In this document: piece after piece, positions 39,018-47,252 of the stretch | Layout of the letters: every line of letters begins with the position of its first letter | Numbering within the stretch: position 1 is the first letter of the stretch | Notes under the pieces: generated by a model | Told to the model about the DNA's origin: nothing | The model's database searches: none | What the model saw: the letters and a program-made list of their open reading frames with translations, nothing else | Origin: Sulfitobacter albidus | GTDB taxonomy: Bacteria; Pseudomonadota; Alphaproteobacteria; Rhodobacterales; Rhodobacteraceae | DNA length: 64,000 nucleotides | Assembly: GCF_018200035.1 (NCBI RefSeq) | Contig: NZ_CP073581.1 | Span: forward strand, 2,290,501 to 2,354,500 | Direction of reading: 5' to 3' | Made by a program: the position numbers and the translations under genes

Positions 39018-39772
39018 CGGCAGTAGCTGCCGGAGCGGTAGCGCGCGGTGTCAAAGTGGAAGTGATCGAGGTGAAAGCGGTTGGCATTCGGCCCCAGCAC
39101 GGTGCCGAATGGGCCGCAGGCATCGCGGTGCATCCGGCGCAGCGCCTTGCGCGATCCGCCCGCGTTCCAGCCGCGCAGCACGGTGATCTCGCTGCCGTCA
39201 ACAAGGCGGAAGCCCGAGATGTCGATGGCGCGGCCTTTGCCGTGCTCGGAAATCTTGCCCGTCTTGGCGTTGTTGCGGCGGCGGCAGGCGTAGTGGGCGG
39301 CGACCTTGATCTCGCGCAGGCCCCCACCTTTTGACGCGAGCGCGGGTTTGGCGCTGCCGTCGACCCAGGTTTTCAGCGCGCGGGCGGTGTTGCAATCCAT
39401 GGTCGAGCGGGTGCTGAGCGTCACGCCGGAGACCGAGCGGATCGCGACCGCATTATCCACGCCGCAGCCCGAAATGCGACCGGGCACGCGGCCCACGGCT
39501 TCGCCCTGAATGGCGACGTCGCCGCAGACGGCACCGGCGGCCAGCACGCGCTGCTGCTCCCGGATTTCGCGGGCAGCCTTGGGAGAGCGGAAGATGGGGC
39601 GCAGGGAGCTGAGAAATCCGCCCTCGCGCCGCTCGAGCGCGGAGCGGTCGATGGTGCCGTCTGCGTCGATTTCGGCGGGGGCGTCGGGGCGGGCCTGCGG
39701 GCGCTCTGAGCTGTCCGGCCCGGCGCAGGAGATCGTGGCAAGAAGGCACAGGGCAAGGCTGAGTTTTTTCAT
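39014..39772 (-). CDS. Extensin-family protein, lipoprotein-like signal
   Basis: A 252-residue exported protein. The N-terminus MKKLSLALCLLATISCAGP reads as a lipoprotein signal, with the modified Cys at 16. The extensin-like domain has the usual cysteines (GDVAIQGEAVGRVPGRISGCGVD, DCNTARALKTWVD, ACGPFGTVLGP) and a D/H cluster in EHGKGRAIDISGF and FHLDHFHFDTARY. The fold is related to D-Ala-D-Ala peptidases, so cell-wall cutting is a plausible role. Its ATG overlaps the stop of the dehydrogenase gene by 4 bases, so it ends a hisC operon. Confidence 0.85.
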   Translation of the reverse strand: MKKLSLALCLLATISCAGPDSSERPQARPDAPAEIDADGTIDRSALERREGGFLSSLRPIFRSPKAAREIREQQRVLAAGAVCGDVAIQGEAVGRVPGRISGCGVDNAVAIRSVSGVTLSTRSTMDCNTARALKTWVDGSAKPALASKGGGLREIKVAAHYACRRRNNAKTGKISEHGKGRAIDISGFRLVDGSEITVLRGWNAGGSRKALRRMHRDACGPFGTVLGPNANRFHLDHFHFDTARYRSGSYCR

Positions 39773-40692
39773 TTGCGCGGCCCTCCCCCACGGCCAAAGT
39801 TCGGCGCATCGGTGTCCTGTCCGGCCTCGATGATACCCCGCCTGATCGCGCGTGTGCGCGTGAAATAGGCGTGCAGATGATCGCCGTCGCCCCGCCGAAT
39901 GGCACGTTGCAGGGCAAAGAGTTCTTCGGTGAAGCGCCCGAGAATTTCCAGCGTCGCATCCTTGTTGCCCAGAAATACGTCGCGCCACATCGTCGGGTCA
40001 GACGCCGCGATGCGCGTGAAGTCGCGGAAACCGGCGGCGGAGTATTTCACGACCTCGCTGTCGGTAACACGGCGCAGATCGTCGGCCACGCCGGTCATCG
40101 TATAGGCGATGAGATGCGGCACGTGGCTGGTGACGGCAAGCACGCGGTCGTGATGGTCGGGGTCCATTTCGGCGACGTTGGCGCCCATGCCTTCCCACAG
40201 GTCGCGCAGCCGGGCGGTGGCCCGCGCGTCCGTTCCTTCGGGCGGGGTCAACAGATGCCAACGGTTCTCGAACAGCTCCGCAAAGCCGGAGCGCGGGCCG
40301 GAATGTTCGGTGCCCGCAACCGGGTGGCCGGGCACGAAATGCACGCCGTTAGGCAGATAAGGCATGACGGCGTCAATGACGCCGCGCTTGACCGAGCCGA
40401 CGTCGGTGAGCGTCGCGCCGGGTTTGAGCGCGCCTGCGATCTGCGCCATCACGTCGCCCATCACGCCCACGGGCACGCAGAGAACGATCAGATCGGCGTC
40501 TTTCACGGCATCAAGCATATCGTCGTGCACGCTGTCGCACAGGCCGATCTCGCGCGCGGTTTCGCGCGTCTCGGACGAGCGGGCGTAGCCCGTGACGTGG
40601 CCCGCAAGCCCGTCGCGCCTCATCGCCCAGAACATCGACGAGGCGATGAGGCCCAGCCCGATCAGGGCGACGCGGTCGTAGATCACACTCAT
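39769..40692 (-). CDS. Prephenate/arogenate dehydrogenase family protein
   Basis: A 307-residue TyrA-type NAD(P)-dependent dehydrogenase that forms the tyrosine precursor from prephenate or arogenate. The Rossmann motif is VALIGLGLIASSMFWA (9-24), a G-x-G-x-x-A variant. DVGSVKRGVIDA, VPGHPVAGTEHSGP and SHVPHLIAYTM match family sites including the catalytic His. There is no fused chorismate mutase or ACT domain. The ATG at 40692 overlaps the hisC stop. Pairing with hisC, whose product can also aminate aromatic keto acids, is common. Confidence 0.92.
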   Translation of the reverse strand: MSVIYDRVALIGLGLIASSMFWAMRRDGLAGHVTGYARSSETRETAREIGLCDSVHDDMLDAVKDADLIVLCVPVGVMGDVMAQIAGALKPGATLTDVGSVKRGVIDAVMPYLPNGVHFVPGHPVAGTEHSGPRSGFAELFENRWHLLTPPEGTDARATARLRDLWEGMGANVAEMDPDHHDRVLAVTSHVPHLIAYTMTGVADDLRRVTDSEVVKYSAAGFRDFTRIAASDPTMWRDVFLGNKDATLEILGRFTEELFALQRAIRRGDGDHLHAYFTRTRAIRRGIIEAGQDTDAPNFGRGGGPRK

Positions 40693-41774
40693 GCCGCTGC
40701 CCGCCATTTGCCGAGTGTTTCGATCACGCGGCCGGTCTGCGCGGCGTCGCCCACGGTGATGCGCAGCCCCTCGGGAAAGCCGTAGCCCGCAACGCCGCGC
40801 ACGAGAATGCCCTCGGCCTCAAGCGCGTCGGCGGCGGATTTCGCCTCTGCCGCATCGGCAAAGCGGGCGAGTACGAAATTTGTCTCGGACGGATCGACGG
40901 CGAGGCCCAGCTGGCCCAGCGCGCCTGTCAGCCGCGCGCGCTGCGCGTCATTCAGCGCCACGCAGTCGCGCACCCAAGCGGTGTCGCGCACCGCGGCCTC
41001 GGCGGCGGCAAGCTGTACCGTGGACAGGTTGAACGGCTGGCGGATACGGGTCATCACGTCGATCATCCACTGCGGGCCGTAGCCCCAGCCGATGCGCAGA
41101 CCGCCCAGACCGTAGATCTTGGAAAAGGTGCGGGTCATCAGCACGTTGGGACGCGTGGCGGCAAAGGAAGCACCTCCGTCGTAGCCTGCGGCGTATTCGG
41201 TATAGGCCGCGTCGATCACCAAAAGGATTCGTTCGGGCAGCGCATCGACCAGCCGCGCCAGATCCGCGTCGGGCAAACGGGTGCCGGTGGGATTGCCGGG
41301 ATTGGTCAGCAGCACGATGCGCGTGGCGTCGGTCACGGCACCAAGGATCGCGTCGACATCGACGCGCCGCCCGGCCTCGGGCACGCAAACGCCGGTGGCG
41401 CCGGCCATCTTGATCAGCACGGGATACAGGGAAAACCCGTGTTCGGTGTGAATGATCTCATCGCCGGGGCCGGCAAAGGCTTGCGTGACGAACTGCAAAA
41501 CCTCATCGGAGCCCACGCCACAGATGATGCGCGCGGGATCGAGCGACCAGACCTCACCGATGGCCGTGCGCAGGGCGGCATGGTCGGTCGAGGGATAGCG
41601 GTGCATGTCGGCCACCACCTGCCCCACCGCCTGCATCGCGGCGGGCACGGGGCCAAGGGGGTTTTCGTTCGAGCTGAGCTTGAGCACGTCGGTGCGCCCG
41701 GCAATGGCGGAGCGGCCACCCTGATAAAGCTCGATGTCCATGATGCCGGGTTGCGGCGGGATGGGAAGGGTCAT
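40689..41774 (-). CDS. hisC: Histidinol-phosphate aminotransferase
   Basis: A 361-residue fold-type I PLP aminotransferase for histidine synthesis, often also aromatic amino acids. Motifs: LSSNENPLGPVPAAM at the substrate loop, NPGNPTGTRLPDADL, IDAAYTEYA, and the PLP lysine in RTFSKIYGLGGLRIGW, with the conserved RxxGWG Arg nearby. It is first of the hisC-tyrA-extensin operon, which overlaps throughout. Confidence 0.95.
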   Translation of the reverse strand: MTLPIPPQPGIMDIELYQGGRSAIAGRTDVLKLSSNENPLGPVPAAMQAVGQVVADMHRYPSTDHAALRTAIGEVWSLDPARIICGVGSDEVLQFVTQAFAGPGDEIIHTEHGFSLYPVLIKMAGATGVCVPEAGRRVDVDAILGAVTDATRIVLLTNPGNPTGTRLPDADLARLVDALPERILLVIDAAYTEYAAGYDGGASFAATRPNVLMTRTFSKIYGLGGLRIGWGYGPQWMIDVMTRIRQPFNLSTVQLAAAEAAVRDTAWVRDCVALNDAQRARLTGALGQLGLAVDPSETNFVLARFADAAEAKSAADALEAEGILVRGVAGYGFPEGLRITVGDAAQTGRVIETLGKWRAAA

Positions 41775-41876
41775 GCAAACAGCCTTTAGCGTCGTGATGG
41801 GGCTGTCATAGCGATTGTGGCGGGCGCGGACCAGTGGCGATGCCGGGGCTGCGCCAATCCGCGCGGGCGGGCGCCG

Positions 41877-42329
41877 TCAGGCAGCGGTTTGATCGTCCTC
41901 CCCGCGGTTGAGAAGCCTGTCTGAGAAGGCGTTGATATTGGTCACCCCGTACATCGTGTAGTTGATGCGCCACTGGCCACCGGTCAGGCGCAGGATCGCG
42001 TAGGTGCTGGGGCGTTCGGGCAGTTCGATCTTCCCTTTGAAGTAGACGGATTCGTAGATGTATTCGATGATATTGGGCGTTTTATAGGATGCTTCCGTAC
42101 AGATGCGCGTGAAATCCGTGATGCCCTGCTGATCGTAGTGCCGGCGCACGGCCCAGAACGTGCGGTGCACGTCCTCGATGCATTTCAGCTCTGTCCGGCC
42201 CTCGAAAGTCTCGACGATCTGGGGCAGCGTGAAATAGGCGGCAAACGCATTGGGATCGTCGCGCAGCACAGCGTCGCGCGTCAGCGTCATGATGCTCTCG
42301 GCGATTTTCAGGGCATTCGAGTTTTCCAT
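41877..42329 (-). CDS. Hypothetical protein, SnoaL/NTF2-like
   Basis: A 150-residue protein with the alternating helix and sheet pattern of NTF2-like domains: SIMTLTRDAVLRDDPNAFAAYFTLPQIVETFEG, then RTFWAVRRHYDQQGITDF and RPSTYAILRLTGGQWRINYTM. No catalytic residues are obvious and no close family is recognised. I chose the ATG at 42329 because a GGAGG site (within the alternative start at 42341) lies 5 bases upstream of it. It stands alone on the minus strand between hisC and rpsD. Confidence 0.6.
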   Translation of the reverse strand: MENSNALKIAESIMTLTRDAVLRDDPNAFAAYFTLPQIVETFEGRTELKCIEDVHRTFWAVRRHYDQQGITDFTRICTEASYKTPNIIEYIYESVYFKGKIELPERPSTYAILRLTGGQWRINYTMYGVTNINAFSDRLLNRGEDDQTAA

Positions 42330-42480
42330 TGCGTCCTCCATGCGGCGCGCCCGGTTCTGAGGAAATCCGACGGGTTCGGCCCTCCCCGGACTGCTTTACG
42401 CCCGTAAAGATTAACATCGGCGCAAAATCGGCCCAGAATATGGCGCTGCCCGAAAATAAACGACGCACCGTGCCCAAACG

Positions 42481-42511
42481 AAAAAAGCCCCGTCGCGGGG
42501 ACGGGGCTTTT
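42481..42511. terminator. Terminator of rpsD (bidirectional)
   Basis: AAAAGCCCCGTC (42483-42494) pairs with GACGGGGCTTTT (42500-42511) around GCGGG. On the minus strand the stem is followed by TTTTTT (complement of 42481-42486), 39 bases past the rpsD stop. Confidence 0.92.
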
Positions 42512-42549
42512 GCAGCGTTGGGAATGGGGCCGTGCCCCCTGCCCGTGCC

Positions 42550-43170
42550 TTAGTTCTTGGCGTAGAATTCGACGACCAGGTTCGGCTCCATCATCACCGG
42601 GTAGGGCACGTCGCCCAGGGTGGGGGTGCGCACGAAGGTCGCGGTCATCTTGGAGTGGTCGGTCTCAATATAATCGGGCACGTCACGCTCGGGCAGCTGG
42701 GTGGCTTCGATAAGCGACACCATCTGCTTGGAGCGGTCACGGACCTCTATCACGTCCCCCTCTTTCACGCGGTAGGAGGGGATATTGACGAGTTTGCCGT
42801 TCACGCGCACGTGGCGGTGGTTGACGAACTGGCGCGCGGCAAAGATCGTCGGCACGAATTTTGCGCGGTAGACGACGGCGTCGAGGCGACGCTCCAGCAG
42901 GCCGATCAGGTTTTCACCGGTGTCGCCTTTGACACGCTCGGCTTCGCCGTAGATACGGCGGAACTGCTTTTCGGTCAGGTCGCCGTAGTAGCCCTTGAGC
43001 TTTTGCTTGGCGCGCAGCTGGATGCCGAAATCGGACAGTTTGCCCTTGCGGCGCTGGCCGTGCTGGCCGGGGCCGTATTCGCGGCGATTGACGGGGGATT
43101 TTGGGCGACCCCAGATGTTTTCGCCCATGCGGCGGTCGAGTTTGTACTTGGCAGCGGTGCGTTTGGTCAC
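42550..43170 (-). CDS. rpsD: 30S ribosomal protein S4
   Basis: The 206-residue S4 protein, which binds 16S rRNA early in 30S assembly. The sequence is typical of alphaproteobacterial S4: [49 protein letters not shown], and the S4 RNA-binding domain [30 protein letters not shown]. It is monocistronic here, with its own promoter and terminator, not in an alpha-operon context. Confidence 0.97.
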   Translation of the reverse strand: MTKRTAAKYKLDRRMGENIWGRPKSPVNRREYGPGQHGQRRKGKLSDFGIQLRAKQKLKGYYGDLTEKQFRRIYGEAERVKGDTGENLIGLLERRLDAVVYRAKFVPTIFAARQFVNHRHVRVNGKLVNIPSYRVKEGDVIEVRDRSKQMVSLIEATQLPERDVPDYIETDHSKMTATFVRTPTLGDVPYPVMMEPNLVVEFYAKN

Positions 43171-43280
43171 GGCTGTTCTCCTTTTGAGGCCCCCGGTGGG
43201 GCGGTAAAGGGCGTTGTCCTTTGGGTTTGTACCCCGACAGGCATCCCCTTGCGGGGGCCACCAACACCAATGAATGCGCG

Positions 43281-43308
43281 CTTATACGGGGGCGCGGGGC
43301 GGTGTCAA
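43281..43308 (-). promoter_or_regulatory. Sigma-70 promoter of rpsD
   Basis: On the minus strand TTGACA (43303-43308) and TATAAG (43281-43286) are 16 bases apart, near consensus. The transcript would have a leader of about 100 bases with small hairpins such as CCCCGCAAGGGG. The promoter overlaps the end of the tag gene. Confidence 0.8.
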
Positions 43309-43883
43309 TGGGGTGGCCGGGCGAGCGCCGCGCAGGGCGCGTGGCGCGGGCAGGTCGTCAGGTGATCGTTGACCAGCCCGCAGGCCTCCATCCACGCATA
43401 GACGATGGTAGGGCCGCAGAACTTGAAGCCCGCCTTCTTGAGATCGCGCGACACCCGCTCGGACAGCGCCGTCTTGGGCGGCACCGCGTCCTGCGTGGCA
43501 AAGCTGTTTTGCCGCGGCACCCCGTCCACATAGGCCCACATCATTGTGGCAAAGCCTTCGCGTTGCTCGACCCGCTGCCACGCGCGGGCGTTGGTGATGG
43601 TCGCCTCGATCTTGCCGCGGTGGCGGATGATGCCGGGATCGGCCAGAAGGCGGGTGACCTCCTCCTCGCCCCATGCGGCGATGACATTGGGATCGAACCC
43701 CTCGAACGCCGCGCGGAAATTTTCGCGCTTTTTCAGGATGGTGATCCAGCTGAGCCCCGCCTGAAACCCGTCAAGCACGAGCTTTTCCCACAGCGCGCGG
43801 CTGTCGTATTCGGGCACGCCCCATTCGGTATCGTGATAATCGATGTAGATCTGCTCGGGCCCTGCCCATGCGCATCTGGTCAT
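43305..43883 (-). CDS. tag: DNA-3-methyladenine glycosylase I
   Basis: A 192-residue TagA-type base-excision glycosylase removing 3-methyladenine. Diagnostic parts are RCAWAGPEQIYIDYHDTEWGVP at the N-terminus with the conserved Cys and His zinc ligands, then LDGFQAGLSWITILKKRENFRAAF, the helix LLADPGIIRHRGKI, and VPPKTALSERVSRDLKKAGFKFCGP. The ATG at 43883 is chosen because the zinc-binding N-terminus begins there; the upstream residues are not family-like. It is divergent from the EAL gene. Confidence 0.95.
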   Translation of the reverse strand: MTRCAWAGPEQIYIDYHDTEWGVPEYDSRALWEKLVLDGFQAGLSWITILKKRENFRAAFEGFDPNVIAAWGEEEVTRLLADPGIIRHRGKIEATITNARAWQRVEQREGFATMMWAYVDGVPRQNSFATQDAVPPKTALSERVSRDLKKAGFKFCGPTIVYAWMEACGLVNDHLTTCPRHAPCAALARPPH

Positions 43884-43918
43884 GCGGTGCTCTCCCAAAG
43901 ATCGCGCCAATTGGATGT

Positions 43919-43933
43919 TTAACCGCTCCTTAG
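43919..43933. promoter_or_regulatory. CtrA-like site (TTAA-N7-TTAG), copy 2
   Basis: TTAACCGCTCCTTAG lies 57 bases upstream of the EAL gene and 36 bases upstream of tag. The inner CCGCTCCTTAGCGG can also form a 5-bp stem. It is similar over 19 bases to the site at 30476; a third related run is at 49321-49335 (TTAACGGCTGCCTAG). Confidence 0.35.
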
Positions 43934-43990
43934 CGGGTCTGCGCAATGGTGCATCCCACCGCAGCCGTCACAAGGACGAAGTGATCTCTC

Positions 43991-44824
43991 ATGAACAAAA
44001 GACTCCGTGCCGATATGCCCCCCGGGGCGGACAATCCGCTGAACTATGCCGTGGCTCTGCGCGACCAGAGCACGCTGGACATGGTGGCCGACGCGATCGA
44101 GCATCGCCAGACCTTGCTGGCCTATCAGCCGGTCATGCGCACCGATCAGCCCGACAAGGTCGGCTTTTACGAGGGGCTGATCCGCGTGCTCGACCCCGGC
44201 GGGCGGGTGATTCCCGCCGCCGAATTCATGCCCCAGATCGAAACGACAGAGATCGGGCGCCAGATTGACGTGCTTGCGCTGCGCCACGGGCTGAGCGCGC
44301 TGCGCGACAATCCGCTGCTGCGGCTGTCGATCAACATGTCGGCGCGGTCGGTCGGCTACAGGCCGTGGATGAACACGCTCAACCGGTTTCTGACCGCCGA
44401 TCCGGGCATCGGGCACCGGCTGATCCTGGAAGTGACCGAAAGCTCGGCCATGACGATGCCGGAACTCGTGACCGATTTCATGGAGCGGATGCAGCAGCGC
44501 GGCATCTGCTTTGCATTGGATGATTTTGGCGCCGGCTACACCGCGATCCGGTATTTCAAGGACTTCTACTTTGACATGCTCAAGATCGACGGCAGTTTCA
44601 TCCGCGGGATCGCCAATGATCCCGACAATCAGGCGCTGACCCGCGCGATGGTGTCGATCGCGCATCATTTCGACATGCTGACGGTGGCAGAGTGTATCGA
44701 GAACCCCGACGACGCCGCCTGCGTGGCGGAAATCGGGGTTGATTGCCTGCAAGGCTACTACTTTGCCGCGCCCACAACCCGGCCCGACTGGATGCGCGAG
44801 ACGCAGATGCGCGCGGCGGGGTGA
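43991..44824 (+). CDS. EAL-domain protein, probable cyclic-di-GMP phosphodiesterase
   Basis: A 277-residue protein that is almost entirely an EAL domain (about residues 32-265). The signature is YEGLIRV (EGL for EAL). Other catalytic features are present: INMSA, ILEVTES, DDFGAGYTAIRYF with the Asp pair, KIDGSF, AECIE and QGYYFA, so activity is likely. There is no GGDEF, membrane or sensor domain, so regulation must be external. A CtrA-like element lies 57 bases upstream. Confidence 0.85.
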   Translation: MNKRLRADMPPGADNPLNYAVALRDQSTLDMVADAIEHRQTLLAYQPVMRTDQPDKVGFYEGLIRVLDPGGRVIPAAEFMPQIETTEIGRQIDVLALRHGLSALRDNPLLRLSINMSARSVGYRPWMNTLNRFLTADPGIGHRLILEVTESSAMTMPELVTDFMERMQQRGICFALDDFGAGYTAIRYFKDFYFDMLKIDGSFIRGIANDPDNQALTRAMVSIAHHFDMLTVAECIENPDDAACVAEIGVDCLQGYYFAAPTTRPDWMRETQMRAAG

Positions 44825-44956
44825 TCCTCCTCAGGTTGCCCAGAGGCGGACGATAGGATATTCCCCTTGCCAGAAGGCGGGGGGATTGGCGCGCCGGATC
44901 CGTGCCGCGCGATCACAGTCCTCCAGCCATGTGTCAACCTGAGAGGACCTCACTTC

Positions 44957-46132
44957 ATGACCAACGTTGTAATCGCTTCCGCCGCCCGCACGGCCGTGGG
45001 CAGCTTTGGCGGCTCGTTTGCCACCACGCCCGCCCACGACCTTGGCGCTGCCATGCTCAAGGAAATCGTCGCGCGCGCGGGCATTGACGCCGCCGACGTG
45101 TCGGAAACGATCCTGGGTCAGGTGCTGACCGCCGCACAGGGGCAGAACCCTGCGCGTCAGGCGCATGTGAACGCCGGGCTGCCCATCGAATCGGCGGCCT
45201 GGGGCATCAATCAGGTGTGCGGTTCGGGTCTGCGGGCCGTGGCTTTGGGCGCGCAGCACATCCAGCTGGGCGACGCCAATATCGTCGCCGCGGGTGGTCA
45301 GGAAAGCATGACGCTGTCGCCGCACGCGCAGGCGATGCGCGCCGGTCAAAAGATGGGCGATATGAAGCTTGTCGATACGATGATCAAGGACGGCCTGTGG
45401 GATGCGTTCAACGGCTATCACATGGGCCAGACCGCCGAAAACGTGGCCGACAAATGGCAGATCACCCGCGACCAGCAGGATGAATTCGCCGTCGCCTCGC
45501 AGAACAAGGCCGAAGCCGCGCAGAAGGCGGGCAAGTTCGACGACGAGATTTTTGCCTACACCGTGAAGGGCCGCAAGGGCGACACAATCGTCGACAAGGA
45601 CGAATACATCCGCCACGGCGCCACCATGGAAGCGATGCAGAAACTGCGCCCCGCCTTTACCAAGGATGGATCGGTCACGGCGGCCAATGCCTCTGGCCTC
45701 AACGACGGCGCCGCCGGTGCCTTGTTGATGAGCGCCGAGGAAGCCGAGCGGCGCGGCATCGAGCCGCTGGCGCGCATCGCCTCTTACGCCACTGCGGGTC
45801 TTGATCCGTCGATCATGGGCGTGGGCCCGATCTATGCCAGCCGCAAGGCGCTGGAAAAAGCGGGCTGGAAGCCCGAGGATCTGGATCTGGTCGAGGCCAA
45901 CGAGGCCTTTGCCGCGCAGGCCTGTGCCGTAAACAAGGACATGGGTTGGGATCCGGCAATCGTGAACGTGAACGGTGGCGCCATCGCCATCGGCCACCCC
46001 ATCGGCGCCTCCGGCGCGCGCATCCTCAACACGCTCCTGTTCGAGATGAAGCGGCGCGGCGCGAAAAAAGGCCTCGCCACACTGTGCATCGGCGGCGGTA
46101 TGGGTGTTGCCATGTGCCTCGAACGGCCTTAA
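44957..46132 (+). CDS. phaA: Acetyl-CoA C-acetyltransferase (beta-ketothiolase PhaA)
   Basis: A 391-residue thiolase joining two acetyl-CoA to acetoacetyl-CoA. The active-site Cys is in [13 protein letters not shown], the His in [19 protein letters not shown], and the second Cys in [13 protein letters not shown]. The ATG at 44957 gives the standard start [18 protein letters not shown]. PhaB follows 75 bases downstream with a stem-loop between, the usual PHA-precursor order in alphaproteobacteria. Confidence 0.95.
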   Translation: MTNVVIASAARTAVGSFGGSFATTPAHDLGAAMLKEIVARAGIDAADVSETILGQVLTAAQGQNPARQAHVNAGLPIESAAWGINQVCGSGLRAVALGAQHIQLGDANIVAAGGQESMTLSPHAQAMRAGQKMGDMKLVDTMIKDGLWDAFNGYHMGQTAENVADKWQITRDQQDEFAVASQNKAEAAQKAGKFDDEIFAYTVKGRKGDTIVDKDEYIRHGATMEAMQKLRPAFTKDGSVTAANASGLNDGAAGALLMSAEEAERRGIEPLARIASYATAGLDPSIMGVGPIYASRKALEKAGWKPEDLDLVEANEAFAAQACAVNKDMGWDPAIVNVNGGAIAIGHPIGASGARILNTLLFEMKRRGAKKGLATLCIGGGMGVAMCLERP

Positions 46133-46139
46133 GTCAGAA

Positions 46140-46168
46140 GCCAGCACGTAATTTTGTTGCGTGCTGGC
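46140..46168 (+). other. Stem-loop between phaA and phaB
   Basis: GCCAGCACG (46140-46148) pairs with CGTGCTGGC (46160-46168) around an 11-base loop. It starts 7 bases after the phaA stop and lacks a T-run, so it is more likely to stabilise phaA mRNA or attenuate than to terminate. Confidence 0.55.
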
Positions 46169-46207
46169 GCCTGTTCTAGAAATAACATTACTATCGGGAG
46201 GATACAC

Positions 46208-46930
46208 ATGTCGCGAGTCGCACTTGTCACCGGAGGCAGCCGCGGGATCGGCGCTGCCATCTCAAAGAAACTCAAGGCTGACGGCTATACCGTTGCCGCC
46301 ACCTATGCGGGCAACGACGAGGCCGCCGCCGCCTTTACCGACGAGACCGGGATCAAGACCTACAAGTGGAACGTCGCCGATTACGACAGCTCCAAGGACG
46401 GGATCGCGCAGGTCGAGGCGGATCTGGGCCCGATCGAGGTCGTTGTCGCGAATGCCGGCATCACCCGTGACGCGCCGTTCCACAAGATGACGCCAGAGCA
46501 GTGGCATCAGGTCATCGACACCAACCTCACCGGCGTGTTCAACACGATCCACCCGATCTGGCCCGGCATGCGCGAGCGTAAGTTCGGGCGCATCGTCGTG
46601 ATCTCCTCGATCAACGGTCAGAAGGGCCAGTTCGCGCAGGTGAACTACGCCGCGACCAAGGCGGGCGATCTGGGCATCGTGAAATCGCTGGCGCAGGAAG
46701 GCGCGCGCGCCAATATCACCGCCAACGCGATCTGCCCCGGCTACATCGGCACCGACATGGTCATGGCCGTGCCCGAGAAGGTGCGCGAGAGCATCATCGC
46801 GCAGATCCCGGCGGGCCGTCTGGGCGAGCCCGAGGAAATCGCGCGGGCGGTGTCGTTCTTGGTGGCCGACGACGCGGGCTTTATCAACGGCTCGACAATT
46901 TCGGCGAACGGCGCGCAATTCTTCGTGTAA
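46208..46930 (+). CDS. phaB: Acetoacetyl-CoA reductase PhaB
   Basis: A 240-residue NADPH-dependent short-chain dehydrogenase that reduces acetoacetyl-CoA to (R)-3-hydroxybutyryl-CoA, the monomer of polyhydroxybutyrate. Cofactor motif TGGSRGIGAAI (8-18), NAGI, and the Ser/Tyr/Lys triad in ISSINGQKGQFAQVNYAATKAG. The start follows GGGAGG. It ends in a strong terminator. Confidence 0.95.
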   Translation: MSRVALVTGGSRGIGAAISKKLKADGYTVAATYAGNDEAAAAFTDETGIKTYKWNVADYDSSKDGIAQVEADLGPIEVVVANAGITRDAPFHKMTPEQWHQVIDTNLTGVFNTIHPIWPGMRERKFGRIVVISSINGQKGQFAQVNYAATKAGDLGIVKSLAQEGARANITANAICPGYIGTDMVMAVPEKVRESIIAQIPAGRLGEPEEIARAVSFLVADDAGFINGSTISANGAQFFV

Positions 46931-46948
46931 GGCTTTGGCAAAGAATAC

Positions 46949-46984
46949 AAAAAGGGCCGGTGGAGCGATCCACCGGCCCTTTTT
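46949..46984 (+). terminator. Rho-independent terminator after phaB
   Basis: AAAAAGGGCCGGTGGA pairs with TCCACCGGCCCTTTTT around GCGA, an 11-bp GC-rich stem with A and T tails. It lies 18 bases after the phaB stop. Confidence 0.94.
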
Positions 46985-47024
46985 CATTCCGTAAGCCAGG
47001 CCGCGGACCTGTCAGCGGAAAACC

Positions 47025-47141
47025 TTAGCGGCGCGCCGGGCGGCGCAACCAGGAGAAAAAGCCGAACATCGCGGCGCCACGGGCGGCGTGGGCGTTTTGC
47101 ATGGCGTTGCGGGCGGCGGGGTTTGTTGTTGCTTCGAACAT
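47025..47141 (-). CDS. Small basic hypothetical protein
   Basis: A 38-residue peptide, start MFEATTNPAARNAMQNAHAA, that continues to a basic, aromatic tail (FGFFSWLRRPARR). The ATG at 47141 follows a GGAG site; an earlier ATG at 47153 is possible. It resembles short Rhodobacterales hypothetical proteins with an N-terminal helix and a hydrophobic-basic end, but I recognise no family. It is divergent from the LysR gene, which may control it. Confidence 0.5.
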   Translation of the reverse strand: MFEATTNPAARNAMQNAHAARGAAMFGFFSWLRRPARR

Positions 47142-47252
47142 GGTGGGCTCCATTCGCTTCAGTGTGTCTAACTTGACACCAATATGCGCCTTTGAATGCT
47201 GGCCGACAAACGAGACTTTCACGCGGTTCGGTTAAGCTGTACTTAATTGACT

